64,000 bases of DNA, taken from UBA8231 sp036011085. Lineage in GTDB: Bacteria > Latescibacterota > UBA2968 > UBA8231. The DNA lies in the NCBI GenBank assembly GCA_036011085.1, contig DASCMS010000044.1:1-64000 (forward strand). The letters run 5' to 3'. Positions 50,924 through 59,761 of the stretch are shown here, piece by piece; position 1 is the first letter of the stretch, and the number at the start of each line of letters is the position of its first letter. The position numbers and the translations under genes were made by a program. The notes below the pieces were generated by a model that had not been told where the DNA came from, did not search any database, and saw only the letters and a list, made by a program, of their open reading frames with translations.

Positions 50924-52790
50924 GGCGCTTCGTCAGCGTCACCTGACCCACGGTCCGGTCGCCAGCGGTGGCGGTGATGTGCAGGCGCCGGTTGTCTGTT
51001 TCCAAGTCCAGTCGCGCGGCACGGCGCGTATCGGGAAGCAACAGTGTGACCAGGGTGGCCTCACGGTGCAGATCCTGCGAACACCAACGCAATACACCGG
51101 CGCCGGTCTCTGCAGCCGTCGGTGTGACAACCCCCTCCAGCAGTGTGGCCGGCACATCGGCGGCGAAGCTCATGGCCAGCCGTTGGCGATCGCCCTTGAT
51201 CTGCACGGTACGGGTCCGGCGTCGGATGGCCGCGTGGGTATGGAAGCGCGCCTCCAGGCGGCCGTACTGAGCCATTTCCACGCGGTCGACGATGAGCAGC
51301 GCCTTGCCGAGCAGCAGAAAGAGGCGGGCACAGAAGCGACAGACCGGCCCGTCACGCATGGTTCCCATCGCCTCGGTGGCCTCCAGCAGAATGCCGCGAT
51401 GGCGACCGATGTCGATCTCGCGTGTGCGCACGGTCGAGCCTCCCGTGACGCCGACACCGTTGATGAGCAGGGTGTTCTTGGACGCCGGCATGGCCTCGAA
51501 CAGCTCGTAGCGCCGCGGACCGAAGGTGGTGTCGAGGTAGGTGCCGATCCCGAGGTTCTCAATCAGCGCCTCGTCACCGACGACGCCCCAGAAGCTGAGC
51601 AGATCGCGATGGCCGTGGGGTACTTCGGTGGTGCCGCCACGGATGGCGGCATAGATCTGCGGACCCGGCAGGCGATCGGCAAGCACAGCCCAGTCCATAC
51701 CGCGGTACAGCTTGCGGGCGGGTCTCTGCACCGGCGCCTGTCGGCCACGTCGGCGCGGGTGGAAGAGCAACAACTCGGCCCTGTCCGGCCAGGCGCCATC
51801 CGTTGCACCGCGTTCCGGGAGCAGGGCGTCGAGGCGAGGAATCAGCTCGCTGCAACCGAGCTGATCGGCGGCAGCGTAGTGGAAGGGCATCGGCTTCCAG
51901 CTGTTGGCATCGCCGAAGCCGCAGGCGATCCCGTGAGGAGAAAAGTCGAGAGGGAACTCCAGCGTCTGCCGGGTCGCCTTCTGCCGCAGCAACGGGTGCT
52001 TCCTGCCGGAGGACCGCTCATGGCTGAGCAGGTACATGAAGGCATATCTCATGCCGTAGTTCCAGTACCCCACCCCTTCCGTCCAGCCGCCGTCGGTGTC
52101 CTTCAATCCGTGCATGTAGGGGAGGAAGGAGCGTTCCACCCGTGGCAGGGCTCGACGGGCCTCGCTCAACTCTTCATACATGGTCAGCGCCAGCATGCCG
52201 GCGCCACCGGCGCAGACCGTATTCCAGTTCGAGTCGGCACGTGTGAACCAGTGCGCCGGATCACGACGACCCGTATGGGCAAGAAAAGGCCGCAGGGATC
52301 GCCGGCGGGCGATGTCGACGAAGGCCCGCCGCTGCGCTGGAGCCAGCGTGTCGACGAGCCAGTCCCAGGCGATGGCCAGGGTTGTGGAGTTCTCACCATA
52401 CGACAGGTCGAAGACCGCCTGCGGGTCAGCGTTGCCCTGACGCCAGGTGATCCAGGACCAGTATTCCCAGGCACCCATGGCCAGTATGTGGTCTACGGCT
52501 GCCCCGCGATAGCTGTCGTGTCTCGTGATATGCCAGGCCACGAGCAGGCTGACCACCCGCCTTTGCATCGTGCGGGCGCGCAGCAGGTGGGCGTTGTGCG
52601 TGTTGAGCTTCCAGTCGAACTCCGGGGAGGAGAGGTATTCTGTCGCGTGCAGCAACAGCTGCTTCTGTGTCTCGGCGAGGAATCCGAGCCGCGGCGGACG
52701 GCGCAGCCGGGCCAGATGCTCGCCGCTGGCGTAGAGCCGCGGGTGCGCAGTCAGCGGCGCGGACGTGGCCTTGTGCGGAACCCGGCTCAT
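50904..52790 (-). CDS. Heparinase II/III-like polysaccharide lyase family protein
   Basis: The 628-residue protein has an N-terminal alpha-barrel domain (DPQAVFDLSYGENSTTLAIA, FTRADSNWNTVCAGGAGMLA, GGWTEGVGYWNYGMRYAFMY) and a C-terminal beta-sandwich heparinase II/III domain (GTTEVPHGHRDLLSFWGVVG, ENLGIGTYLDTTFGPRRYEL). These enzymes cleave acidic polysaccharides such as heparan or alginate by beta elimination, with Tyr and His residues. No signal peptide is visible, so it may act inside the cell on oligosaccharides. ATG 52790 overlaps the stop of a small upstream gene (ATGA). Confidence 0.88.
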   Translation of the reverse strand: MSRVPHKATSAPLTAHPRLYASGEHLARLRRPPRLGFLAETQKQLLLHATEYLSSPEFDWKLNTHNAHLLRARTMQRRVVSLLVAWHITRHDSYRGAAVDHILAMGAWEYWSWITWRQGNADPQAVFDLSYGENSTTLAIAWDWLVDTLAPAQRRAFVDIARRRSLRPFLAHTGRRDPAHWFTRADSNWNTVCAGGAGMLALTMYEELSEARRALPRVERSFLPYMHGLKDTDGGWTEGVGYWNYGMRYAFMYLLSHERSSGRKHPLLRQKATRQTLEFPLDFSPHGIACGFGDANSWKPMPFHYAAADQLGCSELIPRLDALLPERGATDGAWPDRAELLLFHPRRRGRQAPVQRPARKLYRGMDWAVLADRLPGPQIYAAIRGGTTEVPHGHRDLLSFWGVVGDEALIENLGIGTYLDTTFGPRRYELFEAMPASKNTLLINGVGVTGGSTVRTREIDIGRHRGILLEATEAMGTMRDGPVCRFCARLFLLLGKALLIVDRVEMAQYGRLEARFHTHAAIRRRTRTVQIKGDRQRLAMSFAADVPATLLEGVVTPTAAETGAGVLRWCSQDLHREATLVTLLLPDTRRAARLDLETDNRRLHITATAGDRTVGQVTLTKRLTAPRR

Positions 52791-53084
52791 CGTCTCGACT
52801 TCACCTCACCCCAGCTCAGGCTGGCCACAACACTGGCCAGGCCGCTGACGTCGGTGAGTCGGGCTGATGTCCCCCTCCAGCACCTGGCTCAGGTCGAAGG
52901 GTTGGTCGGCTCCGGCGGGACCGACGTCGATTCCATTCTCAGCGATTCCCCCCCGCATCGAGGTGGCCGTCAGCGAGTACCTGGCGCCAATGGGAATCCT
53001 GAGGTCGTCAGCATCCAGAGTGATCTGACCAAAGACGGGTACGGCCAGCAACAGAGTGGCGAGGCTGGTGGTTCGGCAACGCAA
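52787..53084 (-). CDS. Small exported protein with one frameshift, coupled to the heparinase gene
   Basis: A TTG at 53084 with a near-perfect AAGGAGG ribosome binding site starts a protein with a signal peptide (TTSLATLLLAVPVFGQ) and a mature beta-rich sequence (ITLDADDLRIPIGARYSLTA, ENGIDVGPAGADQPFDLSQV). The given frame then runs into Arg/Pro-rich sequence and ends at 52806. If one base is removed from the C5 run at 52871-52875, it continues as ARLTDVSGLASVVASLSWGE to a stop at 52787 that overlaps the heparinase ATG. This makes about 98 residues. The clean overlap supports the correction. The function is unknown. Confidence 0.6.
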
Positions 53085-53236
53085 TGGGGCCTCCTTGAGA
53101 GCGGTGGTATCTCGTTATTGTCCTACACCTCGGGCGCCGATGTCAACAGAGACCTGCGCGGTGCCCTCGCGCCCCCGTTCATCGCAGTATATGGTTTCCC
53201 TGTTGGCTGGTTGTTCCTCGACACCTGTGAGCCGCC

Positions 53237-55289
53237 ATGAATCTGCACTGGATCGATTGGCTGATCGTCATCAGTCTGCTGGGTTTCATCTGTATCACAG
53301 CCTACTCGACGCGTCAGTACATGCGTTCCGTGGCGGATTTTTTGTCGGCCAACCGCTGCGCCGGCAAGTACCTGCTCGGCGTTGCCGACGGTATCGCCGG
53401 ACTTGGCGCCATCAGCATCGTCGCCCGCTTCGAGATGCACTACAAGGCCGGCTTCACCGCCGCCTGGTGGGACATGATGCTGTTGCCCATCGGCGTCATC
53501 GTCGCCGCTACCGGCTGGGTGCAGTATCGCTTCCGGCAGACCCGGGCCATGACTATGGCCCAGTTTTTTGAAATGCGTTACAGCCGGTCCTTCCGGGTTT
53601 ACGCCGGGGTCATGGGATGTATCTCGGGTATCATCAACTTCGGCATCTTCCCCGCCGTGGGGGGGGCGCTTCTTCCAGTACTACTGCGGCTTTCCGGAGT
53701 ACCTCGTCGACATGGGCTTCCGTTTTGATCTTGTCTATGCCGTGATCATGGCGTTCCTGCTAGCCGTTTCTCTCACTTTCACCTTCCTGGGCGGTCAGAT
53801 CGCGGTGATGGTCACCGACTTCTTCCAGGGGATCTTTGTCAACGGCGTGTTTGCCGTGATGAGCATCTTTCTGCTGTTCTTCCTGTTCGACTGGTCGCAG
53901 ATCATGGAGGCCGCGGCCATGGCACCGGCTGACGCCTCCCTCATCAACCCCATCAACACCGGTAACACCGACAACTTCAACGTCAGCTACTTCCTCATCC
54001 AGGCCTTCGGGGCCGTTTACGTGTTCATGGCCTGGCAGGGCAATCAGGGGTATTACGGCGCCGCGCGTTCACCACACGACGCGCGCATGGGTCGCCTCAT
54101 CGGACAGCTGCGGCCGATTACCCAGACGTTGCCGTTGGTGCTGTTGCCCATGTGCGCCTGGGCCTTCCTCCATCACGCAGACTTCGCCACCGAGGCCCTG
54201 GGTGCGCACGCCGCACTGGATGCCATCGAGTCAGAGCAGATCCGCTCGCAGCTGACGGTGACGGTCGCCACGGCTCACTTCCTGCCGCCCGTCATCGTCG
54301 GCCTGTTCGCCGCTGTCATGCTCGCGGCCTTCATCTCCACTCACGACACCTATCTGCACGCCTGGGGCTCGATCTTCATCCAGGACGTCGTCATGTCCGT
54401 GCGACAGAACCTCCTGGGCGACAACAGCGTGCTCAAGCCCGAGGCGCATATCCGCCTGCTGAAGTACTCGATCTTCGGCGTTGCCGTCTTCCTCTTCCTC
54501 TTCAGCCTGCTCTTCAGTCAGCAGCAGGACATCCTGATGTTCTTCGCCCTCACCGGAACGATCTACCTGGGCTGGGCGGGCGCGGCCATCGTCGGTGGTC
54601 TCTACTGGAGTCGAGGCACCAACGCCGGCGTCTGGTGCGCCGCCGTCATCGGCGTCGTACTGGCTATCGGTGGCTGGTACTTCACCTACTTCTGGGAGGA
54701 TGCGCGGCAGTTGCTCGCCGGCATCGCCCCCGACGTGGCGGCCGCCGAGAAAATCCCGATAAACGCCCAGATCCTCTGGTTCTGGACGATGGTGGCGACG
54801 CTGGTCACCTACGTGGTGGTCAGTCTCATCTCCGGCGCCGGCAAGCCGGCCTTCAACATGGACCAGTTGCTGCACCGGGGCCGGTACGCCGTCGATGCGG
54901 AAGAGGACGCTGCGGAACAGCCCGCATCAAGACAGGGGCTGGCGATCTTCGGCATGGGCAAGGAGTTCAGCTTCGGCGATCGGATGCTGTTCATCTTCTC
55001 CTACGCCTACCTGTTCCTCGTCTTCGCCGTCTTCGTGATCGGCACGTTCTACATGCTCTCCACCGACGTCAGCGATGCGGCGTGGGCGAGCTTCTGGTGG
55101 GGGTATGCAATCGTCATGCTGCTGCTGACGATCATCATCACCGGGTGGGTCGCCGTAGGTGGTGTGAAGAACCTGCGCGAGATGTTTGTCACGCTGGAAA
55201 CCCTCGAGCGTGACGACGATGACGATGGCACGGTGGTGGGCCACCGCTCGTTGAGTGACATCCGTCACGGTGTGGGCGAAGCCGAATAG
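53237..55289 (+). CDS. Second SSS-family sodium/solute symporter (one frameshift)
   Basis: Corrected for one extra G, the product is about 683 residues with at least 12 hydrophobic segments. It starts NLHWIDWLIVISLLGFICIT and has the SSS patterns SVADFLSANRCAGKYLLGVA, TMAQFFEMRYSRSFRVYAGV and GGQIAVMVTDFFQGIFVNGV. The C-terminus extends well beyond the standard ~500 residues, with extra helices (YLFLVFAVFVIGTFYMLSTD) and a cytosolic acidic tail (LERDDDDDGTVVGHRSL). The frame shifts at G8 (53658-53665); with seven G the parts join as FPAVGGRFFQYYCGFPEYLV. It imports an unknown substrate with Na+. Confidence 0.85.
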
Positions 55290-55305
55290 GACGGCGGCGA
55301 GGACC

Positions 55306-56166
55306 ATGGGCAAGAAGCAGTCGCTGCGTGTCGCCTCCTGTCAGTTTCCCGTCACCGGGGATGTGAACCGGAACGCGGCGTACATCCGTCGCTACATGAA
55401 ACGCGCTGTCGGCACCGGTGCCCACCTGCTGCACACGTCGGAAGCCTGTCTCTCCGGGTACGCCGGTTCGGATTTCGACAGCTTTGCCATGTTTGACTGG
55501 GGGCTTCTGCGAGGCGAGACGCAGCGGCTTTTCAAGCTGGCGGGCGAGCTGGGTATCTGGCTCGTGCTGGGCTCCGGCCACCACCTGGGTGGGCGGAGCA
55601 AACCGACGAACTGTCTCTACCTGGTCGATGACCACGGCCGGCTCGTCGACCGCTACGACAAGTGTTTCTGCACCGGCGGCGACCAACGGGCTTACAGCGC
55701 CGGAAACCGGCTGGTCACGCGACGGATCCATGGCGTGACAGTCGGCCTCGCCATCTGCTACGACATCTGTTATCCGCAGCTCTACGTCGCCTATCGGCAG
55801 CAGGGGGTAACCCTCATGCTGCACTCCTTCTACAACGCCCGTCACCCGGGGCCGAGCTGCCTCGACGTGCTCAACGACAGGCAGGTGCCAACCCGGTGCG
55901 CCGACAACCGCATGTGGGCTGTGGCCAACAATTCCTCCCATCCCTACTCAAACTGGGGCAGCTTCGTGGCTCGTCCGGACGCGACGATCACGAAGAAGCT
56001 GCCCCGGAATCGGGCCGGCATGCTCGTGCACGATTTCCCCGACGGCCTGTCAGAGAGGGGCTGGCTGCACAACAACATCCCGATGCAGCTGGCCGCTGAC
56101 GAGAAGCTGTACTACGGCAAGCCGTCCCGTCATCCACGCCAGACCGATGGCTGTGCCCCGCCCTGA
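55306..56166 (+). CDS. Carbon-nitrogen hydrolase (nitrilase superfamily)
   Basis: The 286-residue protein has the nitrilase superfamily catalytic triad: E46 in HTSEACLSGY, K119 in DRYDKCFCTGGDQRAY and C151 in GLAICYDICYPQLYVAY. It hydrolyses an amide or nitrile bond in an unknown small molecule. ATG 55306 is chosen because GAGGA lies upstream and the fold starts SLRVASCQFPVTGDVNRNAA. It begins 16 bases after the symporter stop and is followed by the DUF6785 gene within 30 bases, so the three are likely co-transcribed. Confidence 0.92.
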   Translation: MGKKQSLRVASCQFPVTGDVNRNAAYIRRYMKRAVGTGAHLLHTSEACLSGYAGSDFDSFAMFDWGLLRGETQRLFKLAGELGIWLVLGSGHHLGGRSKPTNCLYLVDDHGRLVDRYDKCFCTGGDQRAYSAGNRLVTRRIHGVTVGLAICYDICYPQLYVAYRQQGVTLMLHSFYNARHPGPSCLDVLNDRQVPTRCADNRMWAVANNSSHPYSNWGSFVARPDATITKKLPRNRAGMLVHDFPDGLSERGWLHNNIPMQLAADEKLYYGKPSRHPRQTDGCAPP

Positions 56167-56192
56167 CGCGGCGGACCCCTTCCCACCAGATC

Positions 56193-58148
56193 ATGTCGCC
56201 GGCGCCGGTGACACCGTCCATGGCTGAGCCGAGGACCTTCACCTTCCGGGCGATCATCGCCGGCAGCGTGCTGTCCCTATGCCTGGCGTGTGGCGCGCCG
56301 TACGGCAATATGGTGATCCGCGGCTCGTACATGGCGCTCGATTTCAGCACGCCGGGGGCCATCTTCCTGCTGTTTCTACTGGCTGGGCCGCTCAACTTTC
56401 TCGCCCGCACCATCCATCGTCCTCTGGCCCTCGGACGCCGCGAGCTGCTCGTGGTCTACGCCATGCTGATCACAGCGTCGGCCATCACGACGATGGGCCT
56501 GTCCGAGTACCTGCTGACCATCATCACGGGGGTGCAGTACTACGCCACCCCGGAGAACGAGTGGGGGCTTCTGATCGCACCTCACGTACCGGGCTGGATG
56601 GTACCCCAGCACCCATCCGCGATCACCTGGTTCTACGAAGGTCTGCCCACGGGTACACCCATGCCCTGGCGGGCCTGGGTGGCGCCCCTGGCCTACTGGG
56701 CGATCCTGGTGGGTGCTCTGTACCTGGTGATGATCTCTTTCATGGTGATCCTGCGCCGTCAGTGGGTCCAACGTGAACGGCTGATCTTCCCCATCGCCCA
56801 GGTGCCCTTGGAGATGGTGCAGGACTCCGGAGACGGCACGCGACCGTTCTTCCGCAACCCTGTGATGTGGGCAGGCTTCATGATTCCCGCCATCGTCAGC
56901 AGCCTGAACGGTCTGCACGCGTACTACAACTTCGTGCCGGCGGTGAAGCTGTTGACGACCATCCCCGTCTTCCGCCAGGCGGTCAGCCTGATTATCCGGC
57001 TGAGCTTTCCGATGGTGGGATTCTCCTACCTCATCAACCTCGACATCGCCTTCAGCCTCTGGTTCTTCAACCTCATGGCCACCGGCCTGCGCGGGGTCAT
57101 GGGTGTTCTCGGAATCATCAGCGCCCAGAAGCTCGGGATCTACGGGGCCGCAGCGAAGCCGATCCTGGCACACCAGGGACAGGGGGCACTGCTCGTCCTC
57201 GTTCTGTTCGGGCTGTGGGTAGCCCGCCCCCATTTGCGGGATGTGTGGCGCAAGGCCGTGCACGGCGACCCGCAAGTGGACGACTCGGGAGAGATCCTGT
57301 CCTATCGGGCTGCCGTGCTGTGTCTGGCAGGCGGGTACCTGACTTTGCTGGTCTGGCTGACCATGTCGGGTCTCGATCTTTGGGCCGCGGCGCTGACTCT
57401 GACCATCGCGCTGTTGATTTTTGTCGGCATGACGCGAGTCGTGGCAGAGAGCGGCGTGGCGGCGATCGTGAGCCCCCTGATCGCGGCTTCCACCCTGGTT
57501 TCAGCCTCGGGTTCCGTCGTGCTCGGTCCCTCCGGCCTCGTGGGACTGGCCTACACCCACGTGTGGGCTGCCGACATCCGTACGTTCGTCATGGCCTCCT
57601 GCGCTCACAGTCTGAAGCTGAGCGAACACATGGGGCACAACCTGCGACCCCTGTTCTGGGTACTGTTGCTGGCGATTCTGATCAGCCTTGTCAGCTCGGT
57701 ATGCACGATCCTCTACCTGGCCTACGAATATGGCGGCATCAACCTCAACGGCTGGTTCTTCGGCGGCGGCACGCGGGCGCCCTTCACCTTCATCGCCGAC
57801 AAGCTGAAGACACCCACCGACCCCAGTCTCGAGGGCTGGCTCAACACGCTTCTCGGGGGCGGCTTCATGACGCTGCTGATGCTCGCCCGCCATCATCTGC
57901 TCTGGTGGCCCCTGCATCCGGTGGGGTATGCGGTCTCGATGGTCTGGCTTATGGACCAGCTGTGGTTCAGTATCCTGCTGGCCTGGTTGTTCAAATTGGC
58001 GATCATCAAGTACGGGGGCCCCCGGCTGTATCAGCTGGGCAGGCCCTTCTTCCTCGGCCTGATCGCCGGACAGTTCGTCACGGCGGGTCTGTGGCTCGTC
58101 ATCGATGCCATCACCGGGATGACGGACAACGTGGTCTTCTGGATCTGA
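56193..58148 (+). CDS. DUF6785/DUF6784-type polytopic membrane protein
   Basis: The 651-residue protein has about 14 hydrophobic segments, e.g. AIFLLFLLAGPLNFLARTIH, WAILVGALYLVMISFMVILR and LISLVSSVCTILYLAYEYGG. The pattern GRRELLVVYAMLITASAITT, ERLIFPIAQVPLEMVQDSGD and SLWFFNLMATGLRGVMGVLG, ending GRPFFLGLIAGQFVTAGLWL, is that of the DUF6785/DUF6784 family, which resembles oligopeptide-transporter-like permeases. No transported substrate is established. ATG 56193 is used; ATG 56220 (MAEPRTFTF) is possible. It follows the nitrilase-like gene. Confidence 0.8.
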   Translation: MSPAPVTPSMAEPRTFTFRAIIAGSVLSLCLACGAPYGNMVIRGSYMALDFSTPGAIFLLFLLAGPLNFLARTIHRPLALGRRELLVVYAMLITASAITTMGLSEYLLTIITGVQYYATPENEWGLLIAPHVPGWMVPQHPSAITWFYEGLPTGTPMPWRAWVAPLAYWAILVGALYLVMISFMVILRRQWVQRERLIFPIAQVPLEMVQDSGDGTRPFFRNPVMWAGFMIPAIVSSLNGLHAYYNFVPAVKLLTTIPVFRQAVSLIIRLSFPMVGFSYLINLDIAFSLWFFNLMATGLRGVMGVLGIISAQKLGIYGAAAKPILAHQGQGALLVLVLFGLWVARPHLRDVWRKAVHGDPQVDDSGEILSYRAAVLCLAGGYLTLLVWLTMSGLDLWAAALTLTIALLIFVGMTRVVAESGVAAIVSPLIAASTLVSASGSVVLGPSGLVGLAYTHVWAADIRTFVMASCAHSLKLSEHMGHNLRPLFWVLLLAILISLVSSVCTILYLAYEYGGINLNGWFFGGGTRAPFTFIADKLKTPTDPSLEGWLNTLLGGGFMTLLMLARHHLLWWPLHPVGYAVSMVWLMDQLWFSILLAWLFKLAIIKYGGPRLYQLGRPFFLGLIAGQFVTAGLWLVIDAITGMTDNVVFWI

Positions 58149-58165
58149 ACCTGCTGTCGCAGGCC

Positions 58166-58328
58166 AGTGCTCTGTTAAGGAGCGAACCTTGTATTCGACC
58201 ACCGATGAATCCCGGCTCGCGGCGTTGCGCTCACTCGACGGGTCCACTGACCCGACTCGATCGCGCGCCTTGCGACCCGGGTCCCTCGGTGCCCTCATTT
58301 CACAAGGTCTACTCCCTAACAGAGCACT
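58166..58328. repeat. 163-bp palindromic, MITE-like element
   Basis: AGTGCTCTGTTAAGGAG (58166-58182) and CTCCCTAACAGAGCACT (58312-58328) are inverted repeats differing at one position. The similarity continues inward through ACCTTGT (58186-58192) and ACAAGGT (58302-58308), so the terminal repeats span 27 bases with 23 matches. CGGGTC-CACT-GACCCG (58239-58254) forms a hairpin at the exact centre, and the arms between also partly pair, so the element is one imperfect 163-bp palindrome. No target duplication is seen. The right end overlaps the phosphatase stop. Confidence 0.65.
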
Positions 58329-59754
58329 ATCGTTTGCGGCGCACTCCGACGACGATGATCGTCATGTCGTCTTCCTGCGTGCGATCATCCTGGAAGGTGA
58401 GCACGGTCCTGACGATGTGTCGGTGCAGGCCGGCGGTGGTCAGCCCCCTGTCGCAGCCGACCTGAATCGTCCCCTGCAGGCGGTCGAAGCCGAAAGCCTC
58501 CCCCTGAGAATTTGCCGCTTCGACCAGCCCGTCCGAGCAGAACACGGCCCGGTCTCCCGGCGCCAGGTCCACGACCTTCTCGAAGTAGGTGGCGCTGTTG
58601 CTGACGCCGAGGGGATAGCCGTCGAGGGCGATTTCGTCGAGGCACCCGCTGGCCGCCGAATAGTGGTAGGGATAGGGGCAGCCGCTGTTGGACACGGTGA
58701 GCGTCCGCTTCTCCGGATCCAGGATCCCCATGGACAGACAGACAAAGGTCTGTTTCGGCAGTGCACGACAGAGGGAGCGGTTGAGACTGCCGAAAATCTG
58801 TGTGATTCTCTCGCTGCCAGCGACGTGATCTTCGAGAATGCCGGCGAAGATCATCAGTGGGATCATCGCTTCCATGGCGTGGCCTGTGGCGTCGGCGAGA
58901 AACCCCACAAGACGACCGTCAGGCAGGATGTAGGCTCGGTACATGTCGCCGCCGACCTGGCGGGCGGGCGTGCAGGATCCGGCGAAATCGTACCCCGGTA
59001 TACGCGGAGCACGCTGAGGCATGAGACCCATCTGCAGGTCATGGGCACGCGTCAGCTCGCGTTCGTATTCCTCGATCTGAAGCCTCTGACCCTCGGTGAC
59101 CCGGCGAAAGTCCAGGAAGCGTACGTAACCCAGATGCACCGCCTCGGCGAAGTCTCGAACGAGATCGACGACATCGTCGCGCCCTCCGGTCGTGTGCAGG
59201 CTCACGGAGCCGTGCTCGAAGGGCACGATGATGATCTCCAGCTCCGGCGGGAAGTAGTCCTCGTCCACCTGACTCAGGTCGAAGTCTTCAGCGAATCCGC
59301 GCGGGCGGTCCCAGTCGTCCGTACGTGAGTCGATCGTCCAGACCTCTCCCCGGCCCCATTGGGACAGATAGGTGGCATAGTTCGGGTGGGACGGATCGTA
59401 TTCGCGGTAGCCGATGGCGATGTCGCCATCCATCTCGACGAGGTCGGGCGAGGTCCAGCCGATCCCCTTCAGGCGGGGTGAACGTTTGGCGGCGTAGTCA
59501 TGAATCCGCTCGGCGCGCTTGTCGATGACCGCAAGATTGCAGCCGAACACGGCGCCACGCAGGGAGCGGATCTCGCGGAACAGGCTGGCCGCCACATGGC
59601 GAAGATCATCGAAACTCCGCATGGCCAGCGCCTCGGCGCGGACGCGATCAACGGCCATCTGGCGGGAGGTGGTCTGCTCGGCCTGCTCGAGTCGTTGCCT
59701 GAGGTCATGAACCTCACTCAGCAACTGCGCCCTGGTCTTGTTCTCGTCCGGCAT
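58327..59754 (-). CDS. RsbU-type PP2C serine phosphatase
   Basis: The 475-residue protein has an N-terminal coiled coil (~1-40), a GAF-like sensor region (~40-215) and a SpoIIE/RsbU phosphatase domain (~235-475). Metal-binding Asp residues are seen in ARQVGGDMYRAYILPDGR, GFLADATGHAMEAMIPLMIF, VFCSDGLVEAANSQGEAF and TQEDDMTIIVVGVRR. Such phosphatases dephosphorylate anti-anti-sigma factors to control stress sigma factors. No rsbV/rsbW gene is adjacent. The ATG lies seven bases after the stop of the sulfatase gene upstream on this strand, so the sulfatase and phosphatase may be co-transcribed. Confidence 0.92.
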   Translation of the reverse strand: MPDENKTRAQLLSEVHDLRQRLEQAEQTTSRQMAVDRVRAEALAMRSFDDLRHVAASLFREIRSLRGAVFGCNLAVIDKRAERIHDYAAKRSPRLKGIGWTSPDLVEMDGDIAIGYREYDPSHPNYATYLSQWGRGEVWTIDSRTDDWDRPRGFAEDFDLSQVDEDYFPPELEIIIVPFEHGSVSLHTTGGRDDVVDLVRDFAEAVHLGYVRFLDFRRVTEGQRLQIEEYERELTRAHDLQMGLMPQRAPRIPGYDFAGSCTPARQVGGDMYRAYILPDGRLVGFLADATGHAMEAMIPLMIFAGILEDHVAGSERITQIFGSLNRSLCRALPKQTFVCLSMGILDPEKRTLTVSNSGCPYPYHYSAASGCLDEIALDGYPLGVSNSATYFEKVVDLAPGDRAVFCSDGLVEAANSQGEAFGFDRLQGTIQVGCDRGLTTAGLHRHIVRTVLTFQDDRTQEDDMTIIVVGVRRKR

Positions 59755-59761
59755 CGACGGG

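Noticed and set aside
50763..53240. An 825-codon open frame on the + strand opposite the heparinase-like gene
   Set aside because: Its translation is low in structure and rich in Arg, Gly, Gln and Val, with no family pattern, while the minus strand encodes a clear heparinase II/III-like protein; high GC makes such antisense frames common.
53237..55289. Two separate symporter genes or programmed frameshifting
   Set aside because: The change is in a run of eight G and the two parts complete one SSS protein; no slippery-site stimulators were recognised, so an error or simple mutation is likelier.
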